NCBI GenBank assembly: GCA_003551325.1
Contig: PUMK01000091.1
Span: forward strand, 1-5,771
Direction: 5' to 3'
Length of the DNA: 5,771 nucleotides
Source of the DNA: Candidatus Acetothermia bacterium
Lineage (GTDB): Bacteria; Bipolaricaulota; Bipolaricaulia; Bipolaricaulales; Bipolaricaulaceae
The number at the start of each line of letters is the position of its first letter. Positions within the stretch are counted from its first letter, which is position 1. Below the pieces are notes generated by a model, which saw nothing but the letters and a program-made list of their open reading frames with translations, did no database searches and had not been told where the DNA came from. Made by a program: the position numbers and the translations under genes. This document shows positions 1-5,771 of the stretch, piece by piece.

Positions 1-1332
1 GTTCCAGGCGTGCCCAGTGTCCTCCACCTTCATCCCCAGAGATGCCAGCGCTTGGCGGATTTGGTCGTCGGGGATGTCCACGCCGAGCACCTGCGCCACG
101 TGTGCCTTCCCCAAGGCGACGACACGCCGCGCCGCGGGTAGGGGGTAAGCGTCGACCGAACCTGGGGCGATCTGCGCGCCGGTGACCTCGGCCAGAAGCG
201 CGCAACAACGTCGGGACGCAAGATCCGCAGCCTCGGAAGCAATGCCACGCTCGAACCTGTGTGAGGCCTCGGTGCGCAGACCCAGCGCCCGCGCGGAGCG
301 ACGGATGCGCAGCGGCAAGAAACACGCCGCCTCAAGGACCACATCCTTCGTGCTCGCGTCCACCTCGCTCTCCTCACCCCCCATCACGCCAGCCACGGCC
401 ACGGGACGATCGCCAGCCGTGATGAGCAGGACTTCGGGGCTGAGGGCACGTTCCACGCCATCCAGCGTGGTGAGCCGCTCACCCGACCGAGCGCGGCGTA
501 CCCCGATTGTGGGGTCCCCCAGCCTCGCGTGGTCGAACGCGTGGAGCGGGTGCCCCAGTTCGAGCATGACGTAGTTTGTCACGTCCACCACCGGCGCCAG
601 GGAACGCATCCCCGCCTTGGCCAGTCGAGCCTGCAGCCACACCGGTGAGGCGCGCGTTCCGATCCCGCGAACAAGGCGGGCGACGTAGCGGGGGCACTCG
701 GTGGGATCCTCAATCAACACCTGCAATACGTCGGAAGCGCGCTGGCCTTCCTCGGCAAACGAGACCTTCGGTTCCGCGAGCGCGCAGCCAAGCAGGGCCG
801 CAACTTCACGGGCCACGCCGAATACCCCGAGAAGATCGGGCCGGTTGGAGGTAATGGAAAGGTCGAACACGAAGTCGGGGGCCTCAACGAGCTCGGCGAT
901 GTCCGCACCCAGCTTGACACCCTCAGGCAAAACCCACAGTCCTTCGGACTTGGCTTCCAATCCGAGCTCGGCTCGGGAAAGCAGCATTCCCTCGCTCTTG
1001 ACCCCACGCAGATCGCGTCGATCCACCACCCCACCGGGAAGCCGCGCCCCAGGCAGGGCATACGGTACACGCTGGCCTTGAGCCACGTTGGGAGCACCAC
1101 AGACCACCTCATGCTCACCACCAGGCGTGGCCACCGCGCACACGGTGAGCTGGTCCGCGTGGGGGTGCTGTTCCACACCACGCACCTCACCGACCACCAC
1201 ACCCTCCACGGGACCGAACGGATCGACACCCTCCACTTCCAGTCCGGCCAGCGTCAGCCGCTCGGCCAACGCGTCGGTGTCCACCTCTGCCACATCCACA
1301 TACTCGGCCAACCACTTGAGGGGTACGCGCAT
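1..1332 (-). CDS. pheT: Phenylalanyl-tRNA synthetase beta subunit, N-terminal 444 residues (cut by window edge)
   Basis: Beta chain of the cytoplasmic alpha2-beta2 enzyme that charges tRNA-Phe with phenylalanine; in this family the beta chain carries tRNA binding and editing. Read from ATG at 1332, the frame is open to base 1. The EMAP-like tRNA-binding OB domain covers about residues 39-150, with HPHADQLTVC at 56-65, CGAPN at 78-82 and GVKSEGMLLS at 110-119. The linker motif SNRPDLLGVFGVARE is at 162-176. The B3/B4 editing domain covers about 205-375, with DVTNYVMLELGHPLHAFD at 250-267, VMGGEES at 316-322 and RTEASHRFERG at 353-363. The B5 domain begins near 401 and is cut. Family members are usually about 800 residues, so the catalytic-like core and the C-terminal anticodon-binding domain lie outside the window. 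The start is fixed by AGGAG at 1342-1338, five bases upstream. It follows the M1 peptidase gene by 28 bases and is probably cotranscribed with it. pheS is not its upstream neighbour, which is less common. Identification is secure. Confidence 0.97.
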   Translation of the reverse strand, partial: MRVPLKWLAEYVDVAEVDTDALAERLTLAGLEVEGVDPFGPVEGVVVGEVRGVEQHPHADQLTVCAVATPGGEHEVVCGAPNVAQGQRVPYALPGARLPGGVVDRRDLRGVKSEGMLLSRAELGLEAKSEGLWVLPEGVKLGADIAELVEAPDFVFDLSITSNRPDLLGVFGVAREVAALLGCALAEPKVSFAEEGQRASDVLQVLIEDPTECPRYVARLVRGIGTRASPVWLQARLAKAGMRSLAPVVDVTNYVMLELGHPLHAFDHARLGDPTIGVRRARSGERLTTLDGVERALSPEVLLITAGDRPVAVAGVMGGEESEVDASTKDVVLEAACFLPLRIRRSARALGLRTEASHRFERGIASEAADLASRRCCALLAEVTGAQIAPGSVDAYPLPAARRVVALGKAHVAQVLGVDIPDDQIRQALASLGMKVEDTGHAWN

Positions 1333-1337
1333 GCCCG

Positions 1338-1342
1338 CTCCT
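1338..1342 (-). promoter_or_regulatory. Shine-Dalgarno site of pheT
   Basis: AGGAG on the minus strand, five bases before the ATG at 1332. It decides the pheT start, and it lies in the 28-base gap behind the peptidase gene, so pheT has its own ribosome entry. Confidence 0.8.
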
Positions 1343-1345
1343 GTC

Positions 1346-1360
1346 GCCCCGCTCCGGGGC
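1346..1360 (-). other. GC-rich hairpin between the M1 peptidase stop and the pheT Shine-Dalgarno site
   Basis: The transcript reads GCCCCGGAGCGGGGC immediately after the peptidase TAG stop (1363-1361). It can fold into a six-pair stem (1346-1351 with 1355-1360) with a three-base loop. No run of U follows, so it is not a canonical intrinsic terminator. It could be an mRNA stability or processing element, a partial terminator or attenuator ahead of pheT, or chance in GC-rich DNA. Confidence 0.4.
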
Positions 1361-2221
1361 CTACATGTCCAGCCCGAAATACATCATCCCGGGACCCGCT
1401 GGGGAGATGGGCCACACAAGCCCCACCACCACTCGGAAACGGAGCAGCCCTCCCAGGGCTTCCATGGTGGTCCACAGCTCCCCGCCCGCCTCAACGTAGG
1501 TGGGCATTGTGACCCATTCCGAAGGATCGCTCCACACCCGCCCGGCGCTGAGGTAGAGGCGGGGGATGACCTCGCTCAACAGGGCGGCTCCGCCAAGCAG
1601 GTAATCGGGCCGCTGGTCCGGAAGCCAAAGCGAGAGCGTTCCCGACACCTTGTACTGTCCAACCGGGGACGGCGGCGTGATGGGCGGGGCGCCCAAGGTG
1701 TTGAACGTTCCCAGCCTGAACTGGAACTCACGGGGTAGGGTCTCGCTGGACAGCCCCCCTTGCGCTGTAAGCTGAATGTAGGTTCTGGGGAACACCCGCT
1801 CCTCCACCAGCATCGCCAGTGAGATCCTACCTGCCTGTGCAGCGGGATCGACGAGCAACGAAGCCGCACCGAGCTGCACATGACGCACAACCTCCTGCCA
1901 CGAGAGGGCCAATTGGGTCACCCACCGCGGGGTACGGGCAACGGTGACCGACAGTTGGCCGGCAGGCATCCAGTACGTGGCCGGGGAACCGATGTGCGGT
2001 GTCGACCACAGATGCCGGGTCAGGGAGAGCTGCCCGACAAGTGTGTCCGTGATCTGTGCCCGACCTGAGATCGAGTAGTCCCGCCCGTAGCGCACCCAAC
2101 CGGACACAGCCTGGAACTGAGGGACGATCTCCCAACCAAACTCGTTGAGATACCGCAGTGATAACGCTTGGGTGGCTGGATCCGCTTGGATGAGGTAAGC
2201 ATCCAACGGGAGCTTGCTGCG
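1361..2221 (-). other. Putative outer-membrane beta-barrel domain at the C-terminus of the M1 peptidase
   Basis: Covers about residues 600-885. I see repeated strands with alternating polar and hydrophobic residues separated by short turns, for example QLSLTRHLW, QLSVTVARTP, TYIQLTAQGGL, YKVSGTLSLWLP, RLYLSAGRVWS and LLRFRVVVGLVWPI. The last two plus the closing GMMYFGLDM resemble the end of Omp85/surface-antigen barrels, which carry an aGxVW-like strand and finish on an aromatic-containing strand. The final residue here is Met rather than the usual Phe. Typical M1 peptidases have a helical HEAT-like domain or nothing here. At about 285 residues it could hold 10-14 strands, fewer than the 16 of full Omp85 barrels. 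It could instead be a soluble beta-rich domain. Confidence 0.55.
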
Positions 2222-4018
2222 ATCCATCGCCACCTCATATTTGCGGGGCCAATGGTTGTTCAGCCTCCTGATATCCGGGACGCGGTGCTCGGGGTCGATC
2301 ACCACGCGACGGACCGCGAAGTCCGTCTCGAACACCATTGTCATGCGATCATCGTCCTGGGACGCCCAGGTGCGTGTTGCTCGCTCATCGTCCGCCCCGA
2401 TGACCACAACCGGTACGGGAAGAAAACCGCTTCCGGTACGCTTGAGGTGTACATGCGTTACGTGGCGGTCGCCGTCGTGTTTCCTGTCCATCCCCGTGAC
2501 GGCGTAGTCCGCTTGCCCGTCGCCCCACACCCAGTCTTCGAAGAACTGGTCCACATCATGTCCGCTCACTTCCTGCACCAAGCTGTGAAAGCCCTCCACG
2601 GTAAGCCACGCGCCGCGGTAGCGGTCATGAGCTTCGCGGAGCGTCGCGTCGAGCACGTCTTCACCGATCACGTGCGCCAGCGCTCGCAGGACGAGGGCTC
2701 CCTTTTCGTACAACCGAACGGCACTGGCCTGCAGGTATTCGACCTCGCTCGTGGGCTTGACGAGCGGTTCGTCGAAGCCCATGAACACCGTGTCCACGTA
2801 TGGAAGCTCCACCATGTGCTCACGCAGGTTGAAGAACCCTAGGGCATTGTCGAGCAGCGCCTCGCCCAGGCCAGGCCGTTCAGGACGGAAGACGTTGCCC
2901 TCCTGCGCACCGTAGCGGTCTTCAAACCAGCGCATGGCCGCATACTGGGCAAAGCCCTCCGATAGCCAGTTCTCAGCGTCCAAATCGACGCCTACGCCGA
3001 TCCCCCACCACTGGTGGGCGATCTCGTGTGCGAGGACAAACTGCCCAAGACGACTCAACGTTCCTGGGGCCGTGAGGTCCGAGCGGCGGAACAGCCAGCT
3101 GGGCATAAACGCAACACCGTCAGCCGCGAACGCCATTCCCCTGTCGGTAGGGTGTTCGACAAGCAACAGCCGCTCAAACGGGTACGGGCCGTACCGTTCC
3201 TCGAAGTATTCGAGGATCTCCCACACGTAGGTGGCCATGGCCCGGACTTTGTCCTCATGCCCAGGCAGGGCGACGAGTTCCACGTTCAGCGTCCGGCCCT
3301 GCAGACGAACCACCGTAAGCTGATCCTCGGGGGCGATGAACAACGCCACCGAACGTACACGCTCGCCGAAGCCCGCCTCATAGACGACCTGCTCTGCCTC
3401 GTCGGTGCGCGTCACATCGCCGGGCAATGCGGCCGACCATCCCGCAGGGACTTCAAGCCTCACTCGGTAATCATGGGCAAGCATCACCTGCGGGAGGTAG
3501 CTGTTCTCCACAGAGGGTGTGGGCAGGGGGTGCCAACCGAAGCGCCATGTGTAGATCGTTCCCACGCGGCCCGGCTCAGCGTACCATATGTGCGGAAAGC
3601 GTGAGCGAAAGGCGATCTTCAGCGCTCCCGGCCCCTCAGGAAGCTCGATGCGAAGCAGAACATCTTCCAATGAGTAGGTCTGCACTGTGGGGGGCGCCGC
3701 CAGGAGTTCGTAGTCCAGGGGACGTTCCTCATCGCCACTCACCCACCACACACCATCAATCTTCGTCCAAGAAGGGTCGAACCCCCTTGGATAGGACTGA
3801 TCCTCCAGGTATCCGGCAATGTGGGGGTTCGGTTCCCGTCCCAAGTTAGCCGGAAGGGAGAACCACGCAACCTCGGGAGGCGTTTCCCAGCTCACTAACT
3901 GGGTTCCGGTAAGCAGGTGCTCGTCCGGGGTGAACGCCACGTCCACGGAGGTGGTGTCCCCCAGTCCGGTGAAGCCGGCCAACAAAAAAACGCCCAGCAT
4001 CAGGGCTATGCTTCGCAT
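1361..4018 (-). CDS. Secreted M1-family zinc metallopeptidase with a C-terminal beta-barrel-like domain
   Basis: Predicted exported peptidase of the M1 (gluzincin) family, 885 residues. Residues 1-20 form a signal peptide: MRS, a hydrophobic core (IALMLGVFLLAGF), then a Gly-rich region. There is no lipobox Cys. An N-terminal beta-rich domain runs to about residue 240. The catalytic domain has HEIAHQWWG with zinc ligands H331 and H335, catalytic E332, and third ligand E354 in SEGFAQY, giving the exact HExxH-x18-E spacing. Y437 in LYEKGAL matches the transition-state tyrosine. The usual GXMEN substrate motif is degenerate: RGMAF at 293-297 lacks its Glu. An Ig-like beta-sandwich follows (about 505-590, ending VVIDPEHRVPDIRRLNN). 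About 285 further residues, from roughly 600, are rich in alternating amphipathic strands and end YFGLDM, resembling an Omp85-type surface-antigen barrel. A TTG at 4039 would extend the frame by seven codons, but the ATG at 4018 with AAGGAGG five bases upstream is clearly better. Peptidase assignment is firm; substrate is unknown; the barrel is inference. Confidence 0.93.
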   Translation of the reverse strand: MRSIALMLGVFLLAGFTGLGDTTSVDVAFTPDEHLLTGTQLVSWETPPEVAWFSLPANLGREPNPHIAGYLEDQSYPRGFDPSWTKIDGVWWVSGDEERPLDYELLAAPPTVQTYSLEDVLLRIELPEGPGALKIAFRSRFPHIWYAEPGRVGTIYTWRFGWHPLPTPSVENSYLPQVMLAHDYRVRLEVPAGWSAALPGDVTRTDEAEQVVYEAGFGERVRSVALFIAPEDQLTVVRLQGRTLNVELVALPGHEDKVRAMATYVWEILEYFEERYGPYPFERLLLVEHPTDRGMAFAADGVAFMPSWLFRRSDLTAPGTLSRLGQFVLAHEIAHQWWGIGVGVDLDAENWLSEGFAQYAAMRWFEDRYGAQEGNVFRPERPGLGEALLDNALGFFNLREHMVELPYVDTVFMGFDEPLVKPTSEVEYLQASAVRLYEKGALVLRALAHVIGEDVLDATLREAHDRYRGAWLTVEGFHSLVQEVSGHDVDQFFEDWVWGDGQADYAVTGMDRKHDGDRHVTHVHLKRTGSGFLPVPVVVIGADDERATRTWASQDDDRMTMVFETDFAVRRVVIDPEHRVPDIRRLNNHWPRKYEVAMDRSKLPLDAYLIQADPATQALSLRYLNEFGWEIVPQFQAVSGWVRYGRDYSISGRAQITDTLVGQLSLTRHLWSTPHIGSPATYWMPAGQLSVTVARTPRWVTQLALSWQEVVRHVQLGAASLLVDPAAQAGRISLAMLVEERVFPRTYIQLTAQGGLSSETLPREFQFRLGTFNTLGAPPITPPSPVGQYKVSGTLSLWLPDQRPDYLLGGAALLSEVIPRLYLSAGRVWSDPSEWVTMPTYVEAGGELWTTMEALGGLLRFRVVVGLVWPISPAGPGMMYFGLDM

Positions 4019-4023
4019 AGATT

Positions 4024-4030
4024 CCTCCTT
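4024..4030 (-). promoter_or_regulatory. Shine-Dalgarno site that sets the peptidase start
   Basis: AAGGAGG on the minus strand, five bases before the ATG at 4018. Choosing this ATG over the upstream in-frame TTG (4039) leaves a clean signal peptide starting MRSIALML and a 17-base gap after the CNNM gene stop, instead of an overlap. Confidence 0.9.
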
Positions 4031-4035
4031 CGGCT

Positions 4036-5331
4036 TCAAGCTTCGTCGTCGCTGCCTGTCTCCTGCGGCAAGATGGCGATGCGTACCGAGATGATCTCCC
4101 GTTCGGACGCCTCCTCAACAGTGAGCAGCACTCGATCCAGTCGAATCCTAGCCCCAGCATCGGGGATGTCGCCCAACTCCTCAAGGATCAGTCCGGCAAT
4201 CGTCACCACATCTTCTCCGGAGAGGTCGAGACCCAAGGTCTGGTTCACCATGCGTACTTCGGCATCCCCATCGACGACAGCCTCTTGCGGTGACAAACGC
4301 CGGATCAGCTGCCGCGTCCGGGGAGTGTCGTACTCGTCCTCGATCTCACCAACGATCTCCTCCAGGATGTCCTCCAGCGTCACGATACCCGCCACACCAC
4401 CGTACTCGTCGACCACCACAGCCATGTGTACGCGCTCTCGTTGGAACTCGCGAAGCAGTACGTTGTTCGGCTTGGTGGTTGGGGTGTAGTACACCGGCCG
4501 CAAGATCTCCCGGAGGTTCGCCTGGTCACCGTTGGCCATCAGCGCAAACAGATCCTTGACATAGAGAAGCCCCAACACGTTGTCGCGGTTCTCCTCGTAC
4601 ACCGGATAACGGGAATGTCCATCCCGGACCACAAACTCCGCCAGTTCGGTGAGGGACGTGTTCACCTCGATGGCCTGCATATCCGTGCGCGGCACCATGA
4701 CCTCCTCGGCCGTGGTCTCGTCAAGGGCAAGCACCCGACGGATCATGTCTCCGTCGTGTGCGGCAATGGTTCCGCGCTCTTCTCCCTCTTCGATAAGCGT
4801 GATCAGATGGTCCTCAGAAACTGCCGCCTCCTCGCGCTCCAGCATCTGCTCACCAAATGGCCGCAGAAAGACCCTGGTGAGCCGCCGCAGACCCCGCACA
4901 AGGGGATGAAGCAGCCGCGTCAGTTGCCACACCGGACCCACCACAGCAAGCGCCACCCACTCGGCACGGTTCTTGGCCAAGGTCTTTGGGGTGATCTCGC
5001 CGAACATGAGCAGAGCGAGCGTCATGACACCCGTGGTGATCATGGCGGACACGTACTGCGGAAGGTCTGCCGGGAGCAAGCGCAAGAACAACAGCGTGGC
5101 CAACGCCGACGCGCCGACGTTCACCAGGTTGTTCATGATGAGCAGCGTGGTGATCAGATCGTTGGGTTCATCCAGAAGATGCTGCAGCGCCCGCCGCTTC
5201 TTGGGCTTGCGCTCCATCATGTGTCGAATGCGCAGCTCATGGAGCGAGGTTACGGCTGTCTCGGAACCGGAGAAGAAAGCTGAGAGGAGCAACAACACCA
5301 GGAGTACCAGTAATTGCGATCCTGTCGACAC
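4036..5331 (-). CDS. CNNM/CorC-family membrane protein with CBS pair (HlyC/CorC-like)
   Basis: Inner-membrane protein of the CNNM (DUF21) plus CBS plus CorC architecture, 431 residues from the GTG at 5331, a normal length. Family members are linked to magnesium or cobalt efflux and ion homeostasis; several are mislabelled hemolysins. The CNNM membrane domain (about 5-180) opens with a hydrophobic helix and FFSGSETA at 19-26. Further hydrophobic segments lie near 58-87, 94-112 and 124-148, and GEITPKT at 111-117 is the conserved inter-helix motif. The CBS pair covers about 205-330: VMVPRTDMQAIEV (211-223), GHSRYPVYEE (238-247) and VVVDEYGGVAGIVTLEDILE (305-324), which CBS pairs of this family use to bind adenine nucleotides. 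The CorC/HlyC transporter-associated domain covers about 342-423. A TTG at 5370 extends the frame by 13 codons, but it lies inside the -10 box; GTG 5331 has GAGGTGA eight bases upstream. It is first in a likely three-gene operon. The transported ion cannot be read from sequence. Confidence 0.93.
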   Translation of the reverse strand: MSTGSQLLVLLVLLLLSAFFSGSETAVTSLHELRIRHMMERKPKKRRALQHLLDEPNDLITTLLIMNNLVNVGASALATLLFLRLLPADLPQYVSAMITTGVMTLALLMFGEITPKTLAKNRAEWVALAVVGPVWQLTRLLHPLVRGLRRLTRVFLRPFGEQMLEREEAAVSEDHLITLIEEGEERGTIAAHDGDMIRRVLALDETTAEEVMVPRTDMQAIEVNTSLTELAEFVVRDGHSRYPVYEENRDNVLGLLYVKDLFALMANGDQANLREILRPVYYTPTTKPNNVLLREFQRERVHMAVVVDEYGGVAGIVTLEDILEEIVGEIEDEYDTPRTRQLIRRLSPQEAVVDGDAEVRMVNQTLGLDLSGEDVVTIAGLILEELGDIPDAGARIRLDRVLLTVEEASEREIISVRIAILPQETGSDDEA

Positions 5332-5337
5332 TCGTTT

Positions 5338-5346
5338 CCTCACCTC
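5338..5346 (-). promoter_or_regulatory. Shine-Dalgarno site that sets the CNNM gene start
   Basis: GAGGTGAGG on the minus strand. Its first seven bases match the anti-Shine-Dalgarno complement and end eight bases before the GTG at 5331. An alternative GTG at 5343 lies within this site and has no good site of its own. Confidence 0.75.
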
Positions 5347-5369
5347 AAAGGTCGTTTCATATGCACTCA

Positions 5370-5375
5370 ATTATA
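5370..5375 (-). promoter_or_regulatory. Consensus -10 box (TATAAT) of the CNNM-peptidase-pheT transcription unit
   Basis: A perfect TATAAT on the minus strand, placing a likely transcription start near 5363 and giving a leader of about 30 bases before the GTG at 5331. The hexamer 17 bases upstream (TGGTCG) is a poor -35, so the promoter is either activator-dependent or weakly matched. A sigma-70-type factor is assumed. Confidence 0.55.
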
Positions 5376-5383
5376 GCTGGGCT

Positions 5384-5393
5384 GCACATGTGC
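5384..5393. repeat. Perfect 10-base palindrome in the promoter spacer
   Basis: GCACATGTGC lies between the -10 box (5375-5370) and the expected -35 position of the leftward promoter, where a bound repressor would block polymerase. Palindromes this short occur several times by chance in a window of this size, so only the position supports an operator. Confidence 0.25.
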
Positions 5394-5555
5394 GACCAGG
5401 CAATGCGTCCCCTCACGCGTGATGCCACCAAGAAGGCCGCCTATGTTTCTCCGTGCAGCAACGCCCTGCTTATAAAGGGGGATCGCCAAAAGGTGACGAC
5501 GCCCGGGACCGAGCGCGTACCGGTATCTACACAGCACTGTGCGTCACGATGTAGC

Positions 5556-5584
5556 TTGTGCCTAATGTACGTCAGTTGTAGACT
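5556..5584 (+). promoter_or_regulatory. Possible promoter of the MinD/ParA-like gene
   Basis: TTGTGC at 5556-5561 and TAGACT at 5579-5584, separated by 17 bases, match sigma-70 hexamers at three and four of six positions. A start near 5591 would give a short leader holding the GGAGGT site. The match is weak; TATAAA at 5471-5476 is an alternative -10 further upstream. Confidence 0.25.
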
Positions 5585-5595
5585 GTCGGGGTTCT

Positions 5596-5601
5596 GGAGG
5601 T
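5596..5601 (+). promoter_or_regulatory. Shine-Dalgarno site that sets the ATPase gene start
   Basis: GGAGGT five bases before the GTG at 5607. An in-frame ATG at 5565 would add 14 residues (MYVSCRLSGFWRWL) but has no ribosome site, and the extension is unlike the N-terminus of this ATPase type, which begins a few residues before the first strand. Confidence 0.8.
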
Positions 5602-5606
5602 GGCTT

Positions 5607-5771
5607 GTGCAGAGAATTGTGTCGATTCACTCCTTTCGTGGGGGAACGGGAAAATCGAACATCACAGCGAGCCTATCGGTGGAGTGTGCTCTGGCAGGGC
5701 ACCGCGTCGGGGTCATCGACACCGACATCCAATCGCCGGGGATCCACGTACTCTTTCAGCTCGACGAGTCA
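5607..5771 (+). CDS. MinD/ParA-type P-loop ATPase, first 55 residues (cut by window edge)
   Basis: Start of a deviant-Walker-A ATPase of the MinD/ParA/Mrp class (SIMIBI P-loop NTPases). Members dimerise on ATP and position or segregate membrane, DNA or protein cargo. Visible parts: the first beta strand IVSIHSF (4-10), then RGGTGKSN (11-18), a form of KGGxGK[ST] in which the signature Lys is Arg11 and the P-loop Lys is K16. A helix follows (19-31), then RVGVIDTDIQSPGIHVLF (33-50) with the Walker A' aspartates D38 and D40. The proline and glycine after DIQS are typical of the MinD/Mrp side of the class. The partner-binding and C-terminal parts lie outside the window, so cell division, secretion, motility or pilus-associated roles cannot be told apart. 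It is transcribed divergently from the CNNM operon. Confidence 0.88.
   Translation, partial: MQRIVSIHSFRGGTGKSNITASLSVECALAGHRVGVIDTDIQSPGIHVLFQLDES

Larger units (their letters stand above)
5376..5606. other. Divergent intergenic region
   Basis: About 230 bases between the leftward operon promoter and the rightward ATPase gene. No conserved coding frame and no tRNA-like fold were seen. It holds the 10-base palindrome at 5384-5393, a TATAAA at 5471-5476 without a good -35, TACCGGTA at 5518-5525, an inverted repeat CACAG-CA-CTGTG at 5530-5541, and a near-direct repeat TGTGCGTCA/TGTACGTCA at 5538 and 5566. Both promoters must lie here. Confidence 0.6.

Noticed and set aside
714..1229. A 171-codon minus-strand frame within pheT
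   Set aside because: Out of frame with pheT, whose own frame carries all the family motifs across this stretch; the Trp/Arg/Ser-rich product is a shadow.
1346..1360. The post-peptidase hairpin as an intrinsic terminator
   Set aside because: The loop is only three bases, no U run follows, and pheT begins 13 bases beyond with its own ribosome site.
1088..1738. A 216-codon plus-strand frame across the pheT/peptidase junction
   Set aside because: It is antisense to two well-supported genes and spans their intergenic gap. Its composition is low-complexity (Ser, Thr, Pro, Arg) with no domain.
2168..2842. A 224-codon plus-strand frame opposite the peptidase catalytic region
   Set aside because: A shadow of the peptidase coding strand. 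I saw no ribosome site worth noting and no conserved motif.
4426..5283. A 285-codon open frame on the plus strand opposite the CNNM gene
   Set aside because: It is entirely antisense to a gene with clear CNNM, CBS and CorC motifs. Its protein is rich in His, Arg and Gln with no recognisable domain, as expected for a shadow frame in GC-rich DNA.
5443..5475. A ten-codon open frame starting ATGTTTCTC in the intergenic region
   Set aside because: Too short and without a ribosome site; no resemblance to a known leader peptide.
5471..5476. TATAAA as the main rightward promoter -10 box
   Set aside because: No acceptable -35 at 16-18 bases upstream, and it would leave a leader of about 130 bases; kept only as an alternative.

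Overview
This is a GC-rich window, roughly 60% by eye, dense with genes, using GTG starts alongside ATG and strong Shine-Dalgarno sites. It looks like a bacterial chromosome. The peptidase gene carries what reads as an outer-membrane beta-barrel, which suggests a diderm (two-membrane) lineage. I cannot place it further from sequence alone. A deep-branching, GC-rich group such as Bipolaricaulota would fit, but that is only a guess.

Layout: three minus-strand genes fill positions 1-5331. In transcription order they are (1) a CNNM/CorC-type membrane protein with a CBS pair (5331-4036), (2) a secreted M1-family zinc metallopeptidase with a C-terminal region resembling an outer-membrane beta-barrel (4018-1361), and (3) pheT, the phenylalanyl-tRNA synthetase beta subunit, cut by the left edge of the window (1332-1, first 444 codons). 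The gaps are 17 and 28 bases, each with a clear Shine-Dalgarno site, so the three probably form one transcription unit. A consensus TATAAT box lies about 40 bases upstream of the first gene. A compact GC hairpin sits directly after the peptidase stop codon, just before the pheT ribosome binding site.

Positions 5332-5606 form a divergent intergenic region. At 5607 a plus-strand gene starts and runs off the right edge. Its 55 visible residues are the start of a MinD/ParA-type ATPase with an Arg-variant deviant Walker A motif.

The genes do not form an obvious pathway. A membrane transporter or regulator, an envelope peptidase and an essential tRNA synthetase subunit appear to share a promoter, and pheS is not directly upstream of pheT. 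The most interesting object is the M1 peptidase. It has intact zinc-ligand residues but a degenerate GXMEN exopeptidase motif and an apparent fusion to a barrel, an architecture that could display or export a peptidase at the cell surface. The pheT gene and the CNNM gene look ordinary in sequence. I saw no rRNA, tRNA, CRISPR array, insertion sequence or long repeat.
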